Origin: Taiwanofungus camphoratus
Taxonomy: Eukaryota > Basidiomycota > Agaricomycetes > Polyporales > Taiwanofungaceae
Length of the DNA: 64,000 bases
Reading direction: 5' to 3'
Assembly: GCA_003999685.1 (NCBI GenBank)
Contig: CP021220.1
Span: 1,674,001 to 1,738,000, forward strand
The position numbers and the translations under genes were made by a program. Shown here one piece after another: positions 35,384-47,387 of this stretch. The stretch's first letter is position 1; the number at the start of each line of letters is the position of its first letter. Under the pieces are notes generated by a model. The model saw nothing but the letters and a program-made list of their open reading frames with translations, searched no databases and had not been told where the DNA came from.

Positions 35384-36198
35384 GCTGCGGGCTAGTACGA
35401 GAGAACAGAGTCAGTACACTGCAAATTGTTGGAAGTCGCCATCGTTGTCATCCGAACTCCATCACCTCCATCCATCGATTTCGAGGCTATTTTGACCACA
35501 CTCGAGCAGATTGCTTGACCATCTGCATATACGAGACACGATTGAAGCCACTCGCAATGCTTACCTGTTGAGTCTTGAGGATTTTGAGAGAGGACGGTGT
35601 TGATTATCTGTCTGAAACGGATCTGCGCAACTTGCTTTACGGGCACGTGGCAGAAGTAGGAAACGCTAGGGTTAGGGTTGCTTCACTTATCTTGACAGGA
35701 ATTGCGCTGTCACTACTTAGAGCGTATCTGAGACCTAGGTCACGGCCAAAAATTTCTTACGTTTCCGCCTCCTGATTGGCCGATAACCGAGATCTAGGTC
35801 TCTGCAGATACACTCTAATACTAAGTAGGCCGTAAGTAAACAGTGTGAGGTCCGTACTTATGAGGTGCAATCTTATGTAATTTAACTTATGACTCATCTC
35901 CTGCAAATAGCAATATATATACATGGTATCTTCTACGTGCAATATCGTACAGAAGGTGTGTTCTCTCCGTCGACCTGAGCCGCTGCTCCGGTTGTGCACC
36001 CGCGGTAGACATAGACTGAGCAAAAGGTTACTTAGGCGCCTGTCACAGGGCGCCAATCGAACCCGAGCCGTCGACCGTCCCCTCCAGAAATAAGTATTTC
36101 ACCTTCAGGAGTAAGGGCTGTAATTATAATATGGTATAGTCCTATAGATACAACATTGCAGAAGATTGTGAAAATATTAGTCGTTCTCACGTGGCGTG
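35384..36198. other. Upstream of eL15 and 3' flank of the MFS gene
   Basis: It contains the eL15 promoter and the telomere-like motif. On the minus strand around 36030-36110 there is a 25-codon open stretch after an AG that reads like a protein end (EGEILISGGDGRR and so on), but no gene around it can use it. Nothing else is supported. Confidence 0.4.
35666..35679 (-). promoter_or_regulatory. Telo-box-like motif upstream of eL15
   Basis: The plus strand reads CTAGGGTTAGGG, so the minus strand has CCCTAACCCTAG before the eL15 gene. Short AACCCTA boxes are known in ribosomal-protein gene promoters of plants and in some fungi. Function here is inferred from position. Confidence 0.5.
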
Positions 36199-38559
36199 TC
36201 ATTGCAATGAAGCCGTGGGTGCACCGGCGCTGCCTCTCTCTTCCTTCGACCGTAGTCTCAGATACGCAGTTCCGAGGAATAGCACCCAGGCGAAACAGAT
36301 GAGTAGTCCAGATGCCACGGCAAATATCTCTCCTCGTCGTACCTTGGCCTTCGACCGCGATAGTCTTACCGGAGCATCGAGGTGACTACCTGGAGCAAGT
36401 GGTGACACGAGGTAGCGAGTATTACGATGGGACAATGCGACTGAGGAAGCACGTAAGAGGGGTATATTCTGATCAGTATCAGACGTAGATGGACGAGGGC
36501 CTAGCCTGCTACGACTCCTTCCTCGGCTGGGCGGAAGCTCAGTGGCAGGTGAGGTAGGCGATTCATTGTCATTCACGGGTTCTTCAGTTTTGGACGGATC
36601 GTTCCGCTCATCGACTCCCGTATCGATATCGCTTTGCGATGCGGATAGCAATGCGCTCGTCCGTCGCGCAGCAGCCTTTCTTCGTTGCCGATCGAGACGT
36701 GCGAGGCCTAGAATACCGGCAAGTTGAAGCACATTGAGAACGAGAAACGCGTTGAGCAGATACTGCAAATCCCTGTCATCGCCATTTCTTGGAGGCATTG
36801 ACTCCGCTGACTTCTTTGTCTTGATATCTAAGGCAATGCCTGCAAGCGTCTGGAAGGTGGTCGATCCCACTTGTTCGAGCTTGTGAATACAAACGTCGGC
36901 ACTGAGAAAATGAAGAACGTCGTGAGGTACGTACCGCCTTGTGAGCTCCGAGTGTAGTCGAGACATACTTGGCAGGCACAAGTCTAGGGACGATGACAAC
37001 AAGTAATACTATTCAAATCGTGAGTCTATCAATCTAAGTCCTCCACTGTAATACTCACAAGGTGAAAATCCGTGACCAGTTGCAAAAGCCGTTATGGCCG
37101 GCATCGGCGATTTAGTCCATTCTGGTGGTAAAACGAGCCACAGAAAACACAACAGAGTCAAGACGGACGATGCAGTGAAGAGCTGCATGACGAAGCCCCG
37201 TCTCTTCACGCGATCAACAATGAAACCCGTCTGTGAGAGACTACTTAGAACACACACAGCTGCAAGGAATGATAGTACTTACCACAGGATACAAAAGGAC
37301 GCTTCCAGCAAGAACATAAGAGCCCTTGATACTGGCATCTCTCTCAGGCAAATGAAAGCGTCGCTCGATTATATTACTATAAGCATATTAGACACCATGA
37401 GCCTGTCATATAACAGAGTTATCAAAGAGGACACGTACGCAGCAAGGTGAGTGAAGGGAGCCCATATTGCGCCGCACAGTACATTGAGCCCGATGTAACT
37501 GACCAACAATTAGCGCGAGGTAGACTTCTGAGACATGGAAAGACTTACGCCCAGAACACGTCGCCGAGCTTAGTGATATCGCGTAGGTAAACCATACGCT
37601 TTCTTGCCACCTTCTTCATGGCCTCGGCTTCCGACAGACCAAATCGACTGTTGTTCTGGGCTTCGGCCTCTAGCTCCGATGCCTCTAATTCGGCACCAGC
37701 ACCGCGAATGAGCCATTTTGAAGCGCCCACGTAGACCAGATTCACCACGAATGATAGTGCGGTGAGTATAGTCGACGCGTAAAACGGCGCGTGCGGCCCA
37801 AAACGCTCAGAGAGCGGGTATGACGTGCGTGCCGAAACGAACGACGCTCCTTTGCCCGCGACAAGGCCGAGTGCTAGCGAGACACCGAGCCCATGAGACT
37901 TGAAAAATCGTACGATAATCGTTTCTTGGACGACAGCTAGCGGGCTCACTCCTAAGCCATATATCCACATACCGAACGTCATCAGCCGCACGCTATCGAT
38001 GAGATTGCCAATGAGAAGTAGGGCTTGTCCTGTGAGTGGAGTAAGTACGATATTGGCGTGGCAAGTATCATAGAAAGGAACGAACCCATGAAGATGACGC
38101 CGGTTGCAAGGATACTGGTAGATGTCGTCCCAAGCCTGCTTGCCAGCAATCCACCAATAAGAGGTGTCCAGGTGCTGTTCAACGAGAACGCCGAGATGAG
38201 GAGAGAGAACTCCGTGTTGTTGGTGCCCATTTCTCGGGATAATCGAGACTTCAAGGGGCCTAATATGTAAGAGGCACTAGGAATAGAAATTGAGCGAGGC
38301 GAAATCGTAAGCATGACCACAAATATGCTCACTAGTGACTGCCAATACTCAAGGAGCATGCACACAGGAGAGCTAACGCCCGTACGAAGTAGGCTCTCAC
38401 TGGTGAGGGTCGAGTGTCTTCGGAAGAGACTCGTAGCGTCTCAAGCTCATCCTCGGAAACAAGAATGTCCTCTTCCTCTGAATCACCCCCTCGCTCATAA
38501 ACAGCATCACACGAACCCGGAGGATCTGTGGGCACTCGACTGTAGGTGGAGCGAGGCAT
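36199..38559 (-). CDS. Major facilitator superfamily transporter, MFSD1-like
   Basis: This is a multi-pass transporter. On the minus strand the ATG at 38559 starts MPRSTYSRVPTDPPGS, a cytosolic acidic tail (RGGDSEEEDILVSEDELETL). Membrane helices follow, for example ALALLCACSLSIGSHYASYI, FSLLISAFSLNSTWTPLIGG, MTFGMWIYGLGVSPLAVVQE, LGVSLALGLVAGKGASFVSA and FYASTILTALSFVVNLVYVG. The second half has GLNVLCGAIWAPFTHLAAN, GSYVLAGSVLLYP, GFIVDRVKRRG, LFTASSVLTLLCFLWLVLPP and FQTLAGIALDIKT. The last exon includes two more helices and a Ser/Arg-rich cytosolic region. The ordering resembles animal MFSD1, a lysosomal transporter, but the substrate cannot be read from sequence. Two perfect ATCWGATAA sites lie 180-220 bp upstream, which may mean regulation by a GATA factor. 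Confidence 0.78.
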
Positions 38560-38741
38560 AGCGAGCTGATGCCTGGTGGCAGTAAGTGGGTCTGCCGTAC
38601 ACGGCTTGAACACCGCGTACTAATAGATAAGGAGCGACACCAGGCAGATTCGGATGGTTTATATAGGGCCTGCAACTACGGAGGCAGATGGTTGGGGTCG
38701 CGGCTGCCTGCTGAGCGTCACAGAAGGGGCTAGCTTCTTTT

Positions 38742-38866
38742 ATCAGATAATTTTGTGTGCCTATGCTTATCTGATAATCTCGCGCGGTACATTTCGCTGA
38801 TCTAATCAGTCTCGGCTTGATTACGGCAACTATCACGGCGACCCCCTTCTGTGATTATCAGATACC
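38742..38866. promoter_or_regulatory. Cluster of palindromic GATA-factor sites
   Basis: Three sites occur: ATCAGATAA at 38742-38750, ATCTGATAA at 38769-38777 and ATCAGATAC at 38858-38866. The first two match ATCWGATAA exactly, the consensus reported for fungal iron-regulatory GATA factors of the SreA/Urbs1 type. They lie 183, 210 and 299 bp before the MFS start codon. Confidence 0.55.
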
Positions 38867-38978
38867 GTAACTCTCTTCGCCCTCAGTCGGCTTTTCCGGG
38901 CCATAGCTAGCTGCACAGTACAGGCCATACAAGTACTAGTTTCCCTAGTACTACTTGCACCGATAGAATGGCGTTCCA

Positions 38979-39756
38979 TCATGCGCAGCGCACACATACT
39001 ATCCACCATGCGAAAAAAACCCCACCGGTCACCCGAGCCGCTCGTTCTCCCAGTCTTACCCAATCGCTCCCTTTCGACCAAATAATGCATTCGCCTCTCG
39101 ATCCTCTCGGCGTTCTTGCCACTGTAGTGGTTGTGTCTGTTGCCAGGGTGTTGAGGTGGTCTAAGGCGTCCTTTGAGACATTGGACACGCCGTGCTCGCC
39201 TTCTGAGGCAGGTACATGGAACAGACGGTTGTGGTGGAAGTATAAAGGGCTCTGTGTCAGGTGCTATGGCCATAGCTAAGTGGAGGCAACGAGGGGCACT
39301 CCTAATTATATAGAGCCAGTTCGGTCCGACAATTCCCATTGAGCATTCAAACGAATACTCACTATTGTTCACGGCTTTCACAAGATACTCCTTCACAGAA
39401 TACTGGCTGCTTCTGGTCTGGTATAATCGAACAGGCTCCTCCCATGTGCAGATAGTGCTGCGTTTCCGAATCTCGGACAATTAGCAAAAGCAGCCACGAT
39501 CACTACTAGCCCAGGCGGTACGGGCTCAGCAGAGAGAGCGGACAAATAGGTAGACCAGGACACCCTCCCCCATTCTGCGGTCTACACTCACCAGTTCTTG
39601 GACATTATATTTGTGTAGATCCTGCTGAACACCTTCAAAGGTCTGTGTGCTACATCCCTGGTAGATCTTCCAGAAGCCTGATTGTACAGAACATTCTTGC
39701 CCAGCAGGATATGCCCACTTCGCTCTGTCAGAGATTGGAACAATTTTAAGAGTCAT
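38979..39756 (-). CDS. Small protein of unknown function, three exons
   Basis: I do not recognise this. The model starts at the ATG 39756 (MTLKIVPISDRAKWAYPAGQ), with exon 1 to 39592 ending HKYNVQEL. Exon 2 reads RKRSTICTWEEPVRLYQTRS and SSQYSVKEYLVKA. A phase-0 intron leads to exon 3 (HLTQSPLYFHHNRLFHVPAS and EGEHGVSNVSKDALDHLNTL). It ends near ARVTGGVFFAWWIVCVRCA, a hydrophobic segment that could be a membrane anchor. The amino-acid texture and phase-compatible introns suggest a real gene. Other splice choices are possible and I have no family to test them against. Confidence 0.42.
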
Positions 39757-41281
39757 GATATACTTAGATTACTATAACAATGTGTAGATTAATTTGGAAG
39801 GCCCATACTATGGCTTCATGGGAACTGTAAATTTTTTGGCAGATCATGAATAGCTCTGCAACCACTCAACAGTTTGACCTTGGAATTCCTCTAGGGGGAA
39901 ACCCCTCAGCTAGATTACTGTCTACTCAGAAATTTTAATTGTGTAGGGGAGTGTTTGTGAGAACAATCCCGAGACAAAGAATGCATTTTGGAAGTGTAAT
40001 GCAAAACTTTGTCACACTATGTCACAGCCTGCCTATGCACGGCTTTGAACGGCAACTCAACGAGGTGTAGACTAGATTGAGAGGCCCGGACATGGTCGAT
40101 TGGAGTTATCAAACTGTGCCATCCTTTTCCGAATCGGAGTTTGTAAGTGTGATTTCCTTTCTGAGGCTGTGTGGCTGAAGTTGGTCACGCTCAAGCAATG
40201 TTTGTTGAATTATATGAAACCACGATAATTTCTTGTATAAATAAATGAAGGGTCTGAATCAAAGGTGCTTGGCTCACCCAAATTTTCAGGAGAGACAGTG
40301 CACAGGATCGGAGTAGATCTGCTCATCAAGGTCGGGAAATCACCATGTCTGGGTCTCACAACAGCACATTTACATTATATGTTTTCGTACCAAAACTTGA
40401 TGAACCATTGAAATACTATTGTATCTATACCTCAGCTAAGTTTTATGAGATTTTGTGGTGTTTGTGGTGCTCAGGACAAGATTTTGCACTTCTACGCCTT
40501 TTTACACTTCCCATGAAGCCGTAGTAAAGGCCAATCGAAGCACAATCGACACCATATTTCAATCAATATTTTACGGCTCTTTTACCCTCACCAATTTGGC
40601 CATGTCTACAACCATTGTTGTTGCTACACGACTCTTTCAATAATTTAGTCATAATAGGTGTCTCTACAGTATCGAGATGACTAAGAAACGCAAGAGGTTT
40701 GGGCAGGTGCCTGATTAGAACCTTGTGTATCGCACCTACTATCACGGGACACCGCTTTGAGAATGGACCTCGTATTTGAGAATGGCTTATCGCGAACTCT
40801 CCTTGGGATATTCTCAAGATCAGATGGTGTCTAAAATAGTCTAGAAAATCATGCAACACAACTGTGTTCTCCGATTTCAAAGAGAGGGAGTGTGTAGAGA
40901 ACAAGTTCAATATGAGTGTCAGAAAATCTATTAATTAGGCCGATCACCGTTCTTCTACCCTCTCGCCTCATCCCAAACCATGGCCGCTTAGTTCCTGCAC
41001 TTGTGTCTAACTCAAGCACACCATAACATGCACTCTCCCAATTTTTCCGAAGCTTATTGTGGGAGAAATGAGTGTACAGCAGCAAATGTGTTACTGTGCG
41101 TCACAATCCATGAGCAAGAGTGACACTTCCTCAATCTGGATTTGAACTCCGCCAGCAGACGCACTTCGTTGTCACTGCAATGCTGCAGGCGGATGCCCAA
41201 AAGCCACGTCGGAGCTTCATTGTGGCACTGTCCTAGTACGGTGACTCTTCGTGACATTCCTCGGAAAAATCGTCAAACACT
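39757..41281. other. AT-rich intergenic stretch
   Basis: This 1.5-kb stretch has no convincing frame. Its AT-rich composition and many short stop-interrupted frames suggest decayed repetitive DNA, but I could not assign a family or define ends. Confidence 0.4.
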
Positions 41282-41645
41282 AGTCCCCTCCACCGGAACG
41301 TCCTTGGGCACCTCACTATGAAAATAATTCAAAATGTAAGTATATGGCCATGTAGCCAGGATCCATAACCATGAAATGACACTGCTCCGAGAGCAATCCA
41401 TTCAGTCGTTGTGGAGCTAAAAATCGAATGACAGAAATCTTCAAACACTGGTCAAATGATAGTAGTCCCCTCCACCGGAACGTCCTTGAGCACCTCACCG
41501 TGAATGTAGTTGAAAATTTAAGTACATGGTTATGTAGCCAGGATTCATAACCACGAAAGACACTGCTCCGAGAGCAATCCGTTCAGTCGTTGTGGAGCTA
41601 CAAAATGAACGGCAGAAATCTTCGAATACTGGTCCCTTGATAGTA
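41282..41645. repeat. Two-copy tandem repeat, period about 182 bp
   Basis: Copy 1 begins at 41282 (AGTCCCCTCCACCGGAACGT) and copy 2 at 41464 with the same sequence. Matching blocks continue in order: CACTGCTCCGAGAGCAATCC, TCAGTCGTTGTGGAGCTA and GACAGAAATCTTC/GGCAGAAATCTTC. The copies differ by scattered substitutions and a few small indels, so the duplication is not recent. No open frame spans both. Confidence 0.85.
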
Positions 41646-41830
41646 TACACTGGTCGAAACTTATTGGACACATTGAGACCGGGTGCGCGGTGAGATGTAG
41701 TCCATTGATACGTGACTGGATATGCTAATTATAATGGGCATAGCAAACTGGAGACACTTCATTGCGGCAGAAGTGTATCCACGATGTCATACAATAATTG
41801 TAACAAGACCAAGTACGCGATTATATACAC

Positions 41831-42513
41831 CTACACAAGAGTTCGCGAATCTCTGATATAGCTCTTCCGAATCCCAGTGCGTAGCCACAGTAGGGTCGCG
41901 CCGAGGGTAAGACAGCACAGCCCAAATTCGGTCCAACCGAGTGCCTCGACGGTGACCGTCTGGCGACACCTGCTCGAAGAAGGGGATGCACTCAGCTCAT
42001 ACAGCGTATGGAAGGGAAGGCGATCAGGGACGAACCGCGAGAGGGAGGCCCGCTCGGGGCAGCTCCCGCTCGTACGGGAGCTATGCATGAGCCCGGTGCC
42101 AGCACCCTACACGTGGACAGTCACGCAGTCAGCGTCATGTATACTGAGCGAAGAAGACAAACATACCCAGAGGACCGAAGTGAGCAAGAGCCAGATGACA
42201 GAGCTCGCTATATTTGCCAGGAGGTGCACTGCACCGTCCATAACCCAGATAACGTATGCACCTGCAAAGAGGAGCGTCCACGCAGCCTCAAAGCAAAGGA
42301 GTATTAACCTAGATCCCAAAGGTCAGGACCAGACACATGGCGGTAGAGGATGACGAACAAAGAATAGTAACCTGGGCTGGCCCAGGTATGTATTTCGTTG
42401 CCTGCGCTGATGAGGAAGGCGGTAAGACCGAGCTCCGCCATGGCTGTCAGGGTCATGAGTGTAAAGAGGTACGGGTGGGATATGGCACGGGGAGGACAGC
42501 GCCGAGCTCGCAT
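41831..42513 (-). CDS. MARVEL-like four-helix membrane protein
   Basis: On the minus strand the ATG at 42513 starts MRARRCPPRAISHPYLFTLM, leading into TM1 (LTAMAELGLTAFLISAGN). After an intron (phase 2, GTTCGT to TCTAG), TM2 is LLILLCFEAAWTLLFAGAYV and TM3 is HLLANIASSVIWLLLTSVLW. A second intron is followed by a loop containing CRQTVTVEALGWTEFGLCCL, then TM4 (LTLGATLLWLRTG). The pattern of four helices with a Cys/Arg loop and an EALGWTEF segment before TM4 resembles small fungal MARVEL-domain proteins, often linked to membrane apposition and vesicle traffic. The assignment rests on topology and this motif. The tail is short and basic. Confidence 0.62.
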
Positions 42514-43114
42514 TTTCTTCACGCTAGGCGGTGGATACAGCGGCGGTATGGTCTTGGAATCCAGGGTGACAGTAACAGAGAGGAGGAAGGAAAAGTGAGA
42601 AGATATAGGCTGGAGAGGGCTTGCACGATGGGTGCGACTAGTGATGGGGTACCACAGGCATGCGGAAACCATGCGTTTGTGAAGCGGTAACTCTGGACTT
42701 GGCCATGAGAACGAAGAATCTTCATTTAATCCAGCTTTGCATACCGTCTATGCTTTCTGACGCATTGGACATTGACGGATTCTCCAATTTGCGTATCAGC
42801 AGAGACGCGATTGACCAAGGCTCCGGGGAGGGGATCACAAATGCGGCCAAGGGCTATCATCACAAGATAAGTTTACATGTCTGGCGATACTTGTGTCGGA
42901 TTAGATGCATTAATTGGCATAGAACACAAATGAAGTCAGCCTGAGGAAGAGCCCTAGCTTCCGGTGCTCAGACAAAGTAAGACAGAAGTGATGATGCCTA
43001 CAAGTCGCAGTCGGTGTATACGGATAACAATGAAAGAATGTTTGAACTTGGGTAACACCGACGGAGTGAAAACATATTCTGCCAGTTGCAACATACTGGC
43101 TGTCGAGGAGTCAC
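42514..43114. other. Divergent upstream region, no gene
   Basis: This lies between the starts of the MARVEL-like gene and the RasGEF gene. No clear TATA box or supported frame is visible. Confidence 0.45.
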
Positions 43115-46100
43115 ATGACTTACATCCCCATGCTACACTGGCTTCCCGTCGTCGGCAACGTCGTCGTCGACGTCGACAGCGACGTCCTCATCCTGACCTC
43201 GGGCTGCCTTTCCGATGAGGGGGCTTTTATCATGACCTTCAAGAAACAGATTGATCTCCCCGAGATTCCCACCCTGCCCCCAATACAGATGCCAGAAGCA
43301 TCCGACTTCTCGCCTGCTTCGCCTCTCTATCCACACCTCACGAAGGTCTTGTCATCGCGCCATCCTTCTCCCTCGCCGTTTACTTCGCAGGACACCTCTT
43401 TGACTGCTGCTACCTCTCTTTCTCTTTCTCCCTCGTCTTCACCTTCACTGCCAGACTCGAATGGAAACACCCCGGGTAACACTACTTCATTTGCGCAGGA
43501 CCGCTTTCTTCCGCATTCTCCGCACTCGCTGACCCCTCCCACAAGCCTGAGAAAGTCAATATCAGTTGACTCATTCATTAAATACAAGCAACCTCCATCT
43601 CCTGCGACACAGACAGCGCGTCCACCTCAACTCGTTCCACTAGAAGAAGCACGACCCCGAGCATACGGCTCAACCACTTCATCAGACCTCGCGTCGAGTG
43701 CACCGCGTGTACCACCGCGAGAACGGGACAGGCGTGTTATGCCTCCTCCACCTACTCCGTCACGAAGCCGCGGAACGAGTGTCAGTGCGACGGCGGACGA
43801 GCGCGAGGGATCATCGTTCTTCGAGGAGTCCGACGCGGAGCACTCGGAGGACCGTCCTCCCCGTTCACGAAAGAGCAAATCGCGCGTAGTCGCAGCGACG
43901 CCGGCCCCAGGGGAGCTACATTTGCCGTCACGGCTGCAGTCTACGAATTCTTTTCCGAACATGAACACCAGCGAACCGCCGGCCCCCATCATTCCTATAC
44001 GAAGCAGCAGCCTGGGGCACAAGCTAGCGAAGCAGAAGAGTTTAATGTCTGTCGATACCCATATACCCCCGGTGCGTTTGGTTTACATTTGAACTCAGGC
44101 TGACAGGCAGCGGTCGCTGATGGTGGAATATATGCAGCCACCTCCGCCTGCGCAGATTATAATTGCCGTCATAGGTGCATTGGGCTGCGGAAAATCGACA
44201 GTGATCCGGAAAGGTCTGAAAGCGTATGGGCTCTCTGAACCCACCGTCGCCACCATTTCAGCCAGTCCAGCGGAGTCCAGAGAAGATGCACTAACCTGTG
44301 AGCATTTTTTTCATATCTCTCGATATTACTGCGTTTGGTCGTTGATCATGGTACGCTGCAAGATACCTACCGGACTGGCAGACTATGCATTTCTGGCGGG
44401 CCAGATCGTCTATTGCGTGTACTAGAGATAGACTTCTCGACACTAGATCTCTCACAGTGTGGGTCCGAGATGTGGCCTGATGGCAAATCGACAATTGACG
44501 GCGTCCTGCTCTGTTATGATACTGGGCGAGAAGAGACGTTTGATCATATCGCAGAAGGCCTGCGTGAGTTCAGTCAAGTTGATGTTGTGTTCACGTTTTC
44601 ATAAGGTTTTCAGACGAATTTGCGCACCTGAAACTCCCTACCATCGCTCTCGCCTGCAAATCAGATCTCCCGAAACGCGTCGACCCTCTGCATGCGGCCA
44701 CGATCTTGCAGGAGTTTGATGTTGGTCTTGTCGAGGTCACAACTGCCTCCGATAACGGTAAGGACAAAATCAGGAAGGCCTTTGAATGGATGCTTAAGGT
44801 CATAGTTGATGGATTGCGTCAGTGTATCTGGTGTTGGTGTGTACTGTCACTGATACTCATCTCCAGAGCCAATTCTGGGATCAGCCCGTACGGAACGTGA
44901 TGGATACCGCAATCCTGCTTCTCCCTCTGTGCTCGGCGCTACCCCGCCGTGGGATATCTCCCGAGCGTCATCTGCAACGCCCACCGCTGCCTCTACGGCC
45001 TCTTTGCAGACGACGTATCCCCATTCCTCATCGCATTCATCATCACATACTCAGTCACAAGCACAAGTACAAGTACAACCTCCCCTGCAGTCACATTCAC
45101 AGGTGGGCACACCGGTACCATCACGCGGGTTTCATCTGCCATCGTCCAGCCCTGTCACTGCCCGCACCCCATCTACGCCAACGAGTCCGACAAGAGCACG
45201 CTCAACCAGCGATTTACTTTCGGAGCACGAAAAATCAAAGCGCGAAGAGCGGGAACAGCATTCGGGCGGGCGGGCAGTGCTTAACTCTCCCAGTATACGA
45301 AGCAGAGGCTCTTTGAATGCGCTCTCAGGCATGGGAAGCAACGGGGATGGCTCGAACGTTCTGGACGACTCGAATGAGGCGTCCAGGGAGGTGTCCGTTC
45401 GGGAGTCGTGAGTCTCGTGGAACTGATACTAGGAGTGAAACTGACTGAAGCCTGCAGACGGGCTCCCCCGTGGATGACCCTCGAGGAGCTGCTCAACAAG
45501 CTCCTTTTCATAGCTGTCAGCGATGATGGTGCGATGTAATTACGCTTTTTCCAACGCATGTCTGATCGAGCTTTCGCAGATCCGATATTCATATCACATT
45601 TCCTCCTAACATATCGTCGATTTGCGACTCCGCGCAGCATCCTGCTGGCCATGCAGAAGCGGATGCGTGCATTGGACCAGCCATCGGGTGATCCGATGTT
45701 CGCTTGTTATGCGCAGATAATGTCAGTGGACGTACGACCTCCTTGCGTCATTCATTTTCATGACTCATTGTGCCGTCTGGCCGCATTCAGGATATGCCGT
45801 CTACTGGATAACTGGATCACCTTATTTCCCAATGATTTTGCGGTTCCTGGTGCAGCCAGTGCTCTGAATGCACTGATCCGGTCGATCCTGAGCAAAACAT
45901 ACCTCCTGCATTACGGCTCTGACTTCCTGCCGTTCCTGGAGCTTGTTTCAAACCTAAAGGACGGTGACAAGGCGTGGGCCCTGAAGGTGGATGAGGAAAG
46001 CGACGATTCCTCGGTGATGTCCGACGAAGAGGGGTATCCTGCCTTGGAAATAGAGTCGCCTGTGTCAAGTAATAGGTCCTCGAACCTTACCGGTGATTAT

Positions 46101-47387
46101 GGACGTGCGCGATCGCAGGGTCATCCGCCCCCTGCACGAGACCGAAAATCAAGTCTGCCGCTGACCGCGAAGGCGCTGGTGATGGGATCATCGGCGATCT
46201 CACCCACAAGTGCGGGCCAACTCGAGGGTTCCCCGGAACATTCACCGAAGCAGATACTGAGGAAGCTGGTCAGCATAAGCGAAGAGTTGAACAAGATCGA
46301 CCCGATGGAAATAGCTCAAGAGATCACACGCATCGAAGCCCAGTTCTTCCTGCAGATAGAAGTATGTTCTGTTTCAAAACCTCTGACGATCGCACTCTCC
46401 ATATTGATGTGCTTGCTTTGAAGCCTCGACACTGGTTGCAGCATGTGCTTGTCCAGGGAAAGAAGGATCCAGAGACAGATCCGATTGCGAAGTACAATCA
46501 CGTCTCAAATCATATCGCCGATTGGTTTGTACCCTTTCGGATCGTTCGGTAGATGGTTTTACATTGTTGCTCACGTCCTTGTCTATCTCATTTAGGGTTG
46601 TATCTCTGATTCTATGCCATGATAAACCGAAAGCCCGTGCTCGGCAGATTGAGAAATTCGTTGAAGTTGCGAATCGACTGCGTGTGTTGCACAACTACTC
46701 GGCATTACGTGCCGTCATCGCCGGAATCAATAGTGCAACGTTCGAAGGTGATCTGTCATTAGAAATATTTAGAACACGGTCACCGGAAGGCTGGAAGACA
46801 TTTCAGTCTTGGGATCAACTTCTTCAGTCTGTGCGTTCTCATCAGAAGTATCGAATGGCTCTGAGGAACTCTAAAGGAGCATGTATACCTGCTTTGTGAG
46901 TTAATTACATCGTGTTTCCAGCGTTTTTAATATAGGGTACATACTCCAGGGAAATTCACCTTTCCGATCTCATTCGTGCGCATGAAGGCAACTCGGATTA
47001 CCATGATGATGATCCTACCAAGATTCACTGGGCCAAGTTTAACATGATGGCGAGGTTCATCGACGCTATCACCCAGTGTCAGAAGGGATGTCATGAGTCT
47101 GGAGGCTATGAGTATCCGGAACGAAAGAATGTCCGCCAGCTTCTGCTACTATTAGAGGAAGACTTGCTTATGGATGTTGAGGTATGAATTAAATTCGGGT
47201 GTATTTGTCTTAAATGTCCGCTTATTCTCTTCGCTCGTTCATTAAGATGCAAAAATCCAGGATAGCACCTCCCGATTCAGAGAGTGCTGAAGATGGATCT
47301 AGGCCACCTAGTGTGCCTCGGACATATTCTCGAGATTACCCTCAGACAAAGGACGCGGCGATTTTGCGCAAGATCTTTTTCTGGTAG
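43115..47387 (+). CDS. RasGEF (Cdc25-type) with N-terminal P-loop GTPase-like domain
   Basis: Cdc25-type proteins load GTP on Ras-family GTPases. The N-terminal exon is Ser/Pro-rich. A P-loop then appears (VIGALGCGKSTVIRKGLKAY), followed by GTPase-like parts: VLEIDFSTLDLSQ, TIDGVLLCYDTGRE, LKLPTIALACKSDLPKRVDP (NKxD-like, here CKSD) and DVGLVEVTTASDNGKDKIR. After a long Ser/Gln-rich linker comes RasGEF_N (WMTLEELLNKLLFIAVSDD, ISHFLLTYRRFATPRSILLA). The catalytic Cdc25 domain has PMEIAQEITRIEAQFFLQIE, KYNHVSNHIADW, RQIEKFVEVANRLRVLHNYS, ALRAVIAGINSATFEGDLSL and IHLSDLIRAHEGNSDY. About twelve introns are inferred. The ATG at 43115 is first in frame; 43232 (MTFKKQIDLPEIPTL) is an equally good start. 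Confidence 0.85.

Noticed and set aside
36030-36110. Short coding-like stretch on the minus strand after the MFS stop, and a tRNA-like GGGTTCGATT in it
   Set aside because: No neighbouring exon can use it and the would-be T stem does not pair, so neither a gene nor a tRNA is supported.
41110-41160. Sequence resembling a tRNA T arm (GAGTTCAAATCC on the minus strand)
   Set aside because: The flanking bases do not form a T stem or an acceptor stem.
39757-41281. Possible decayed mobile element
   Set aside because: Composition suggests repeats, but no ends, motifs or target duplications could be defined.
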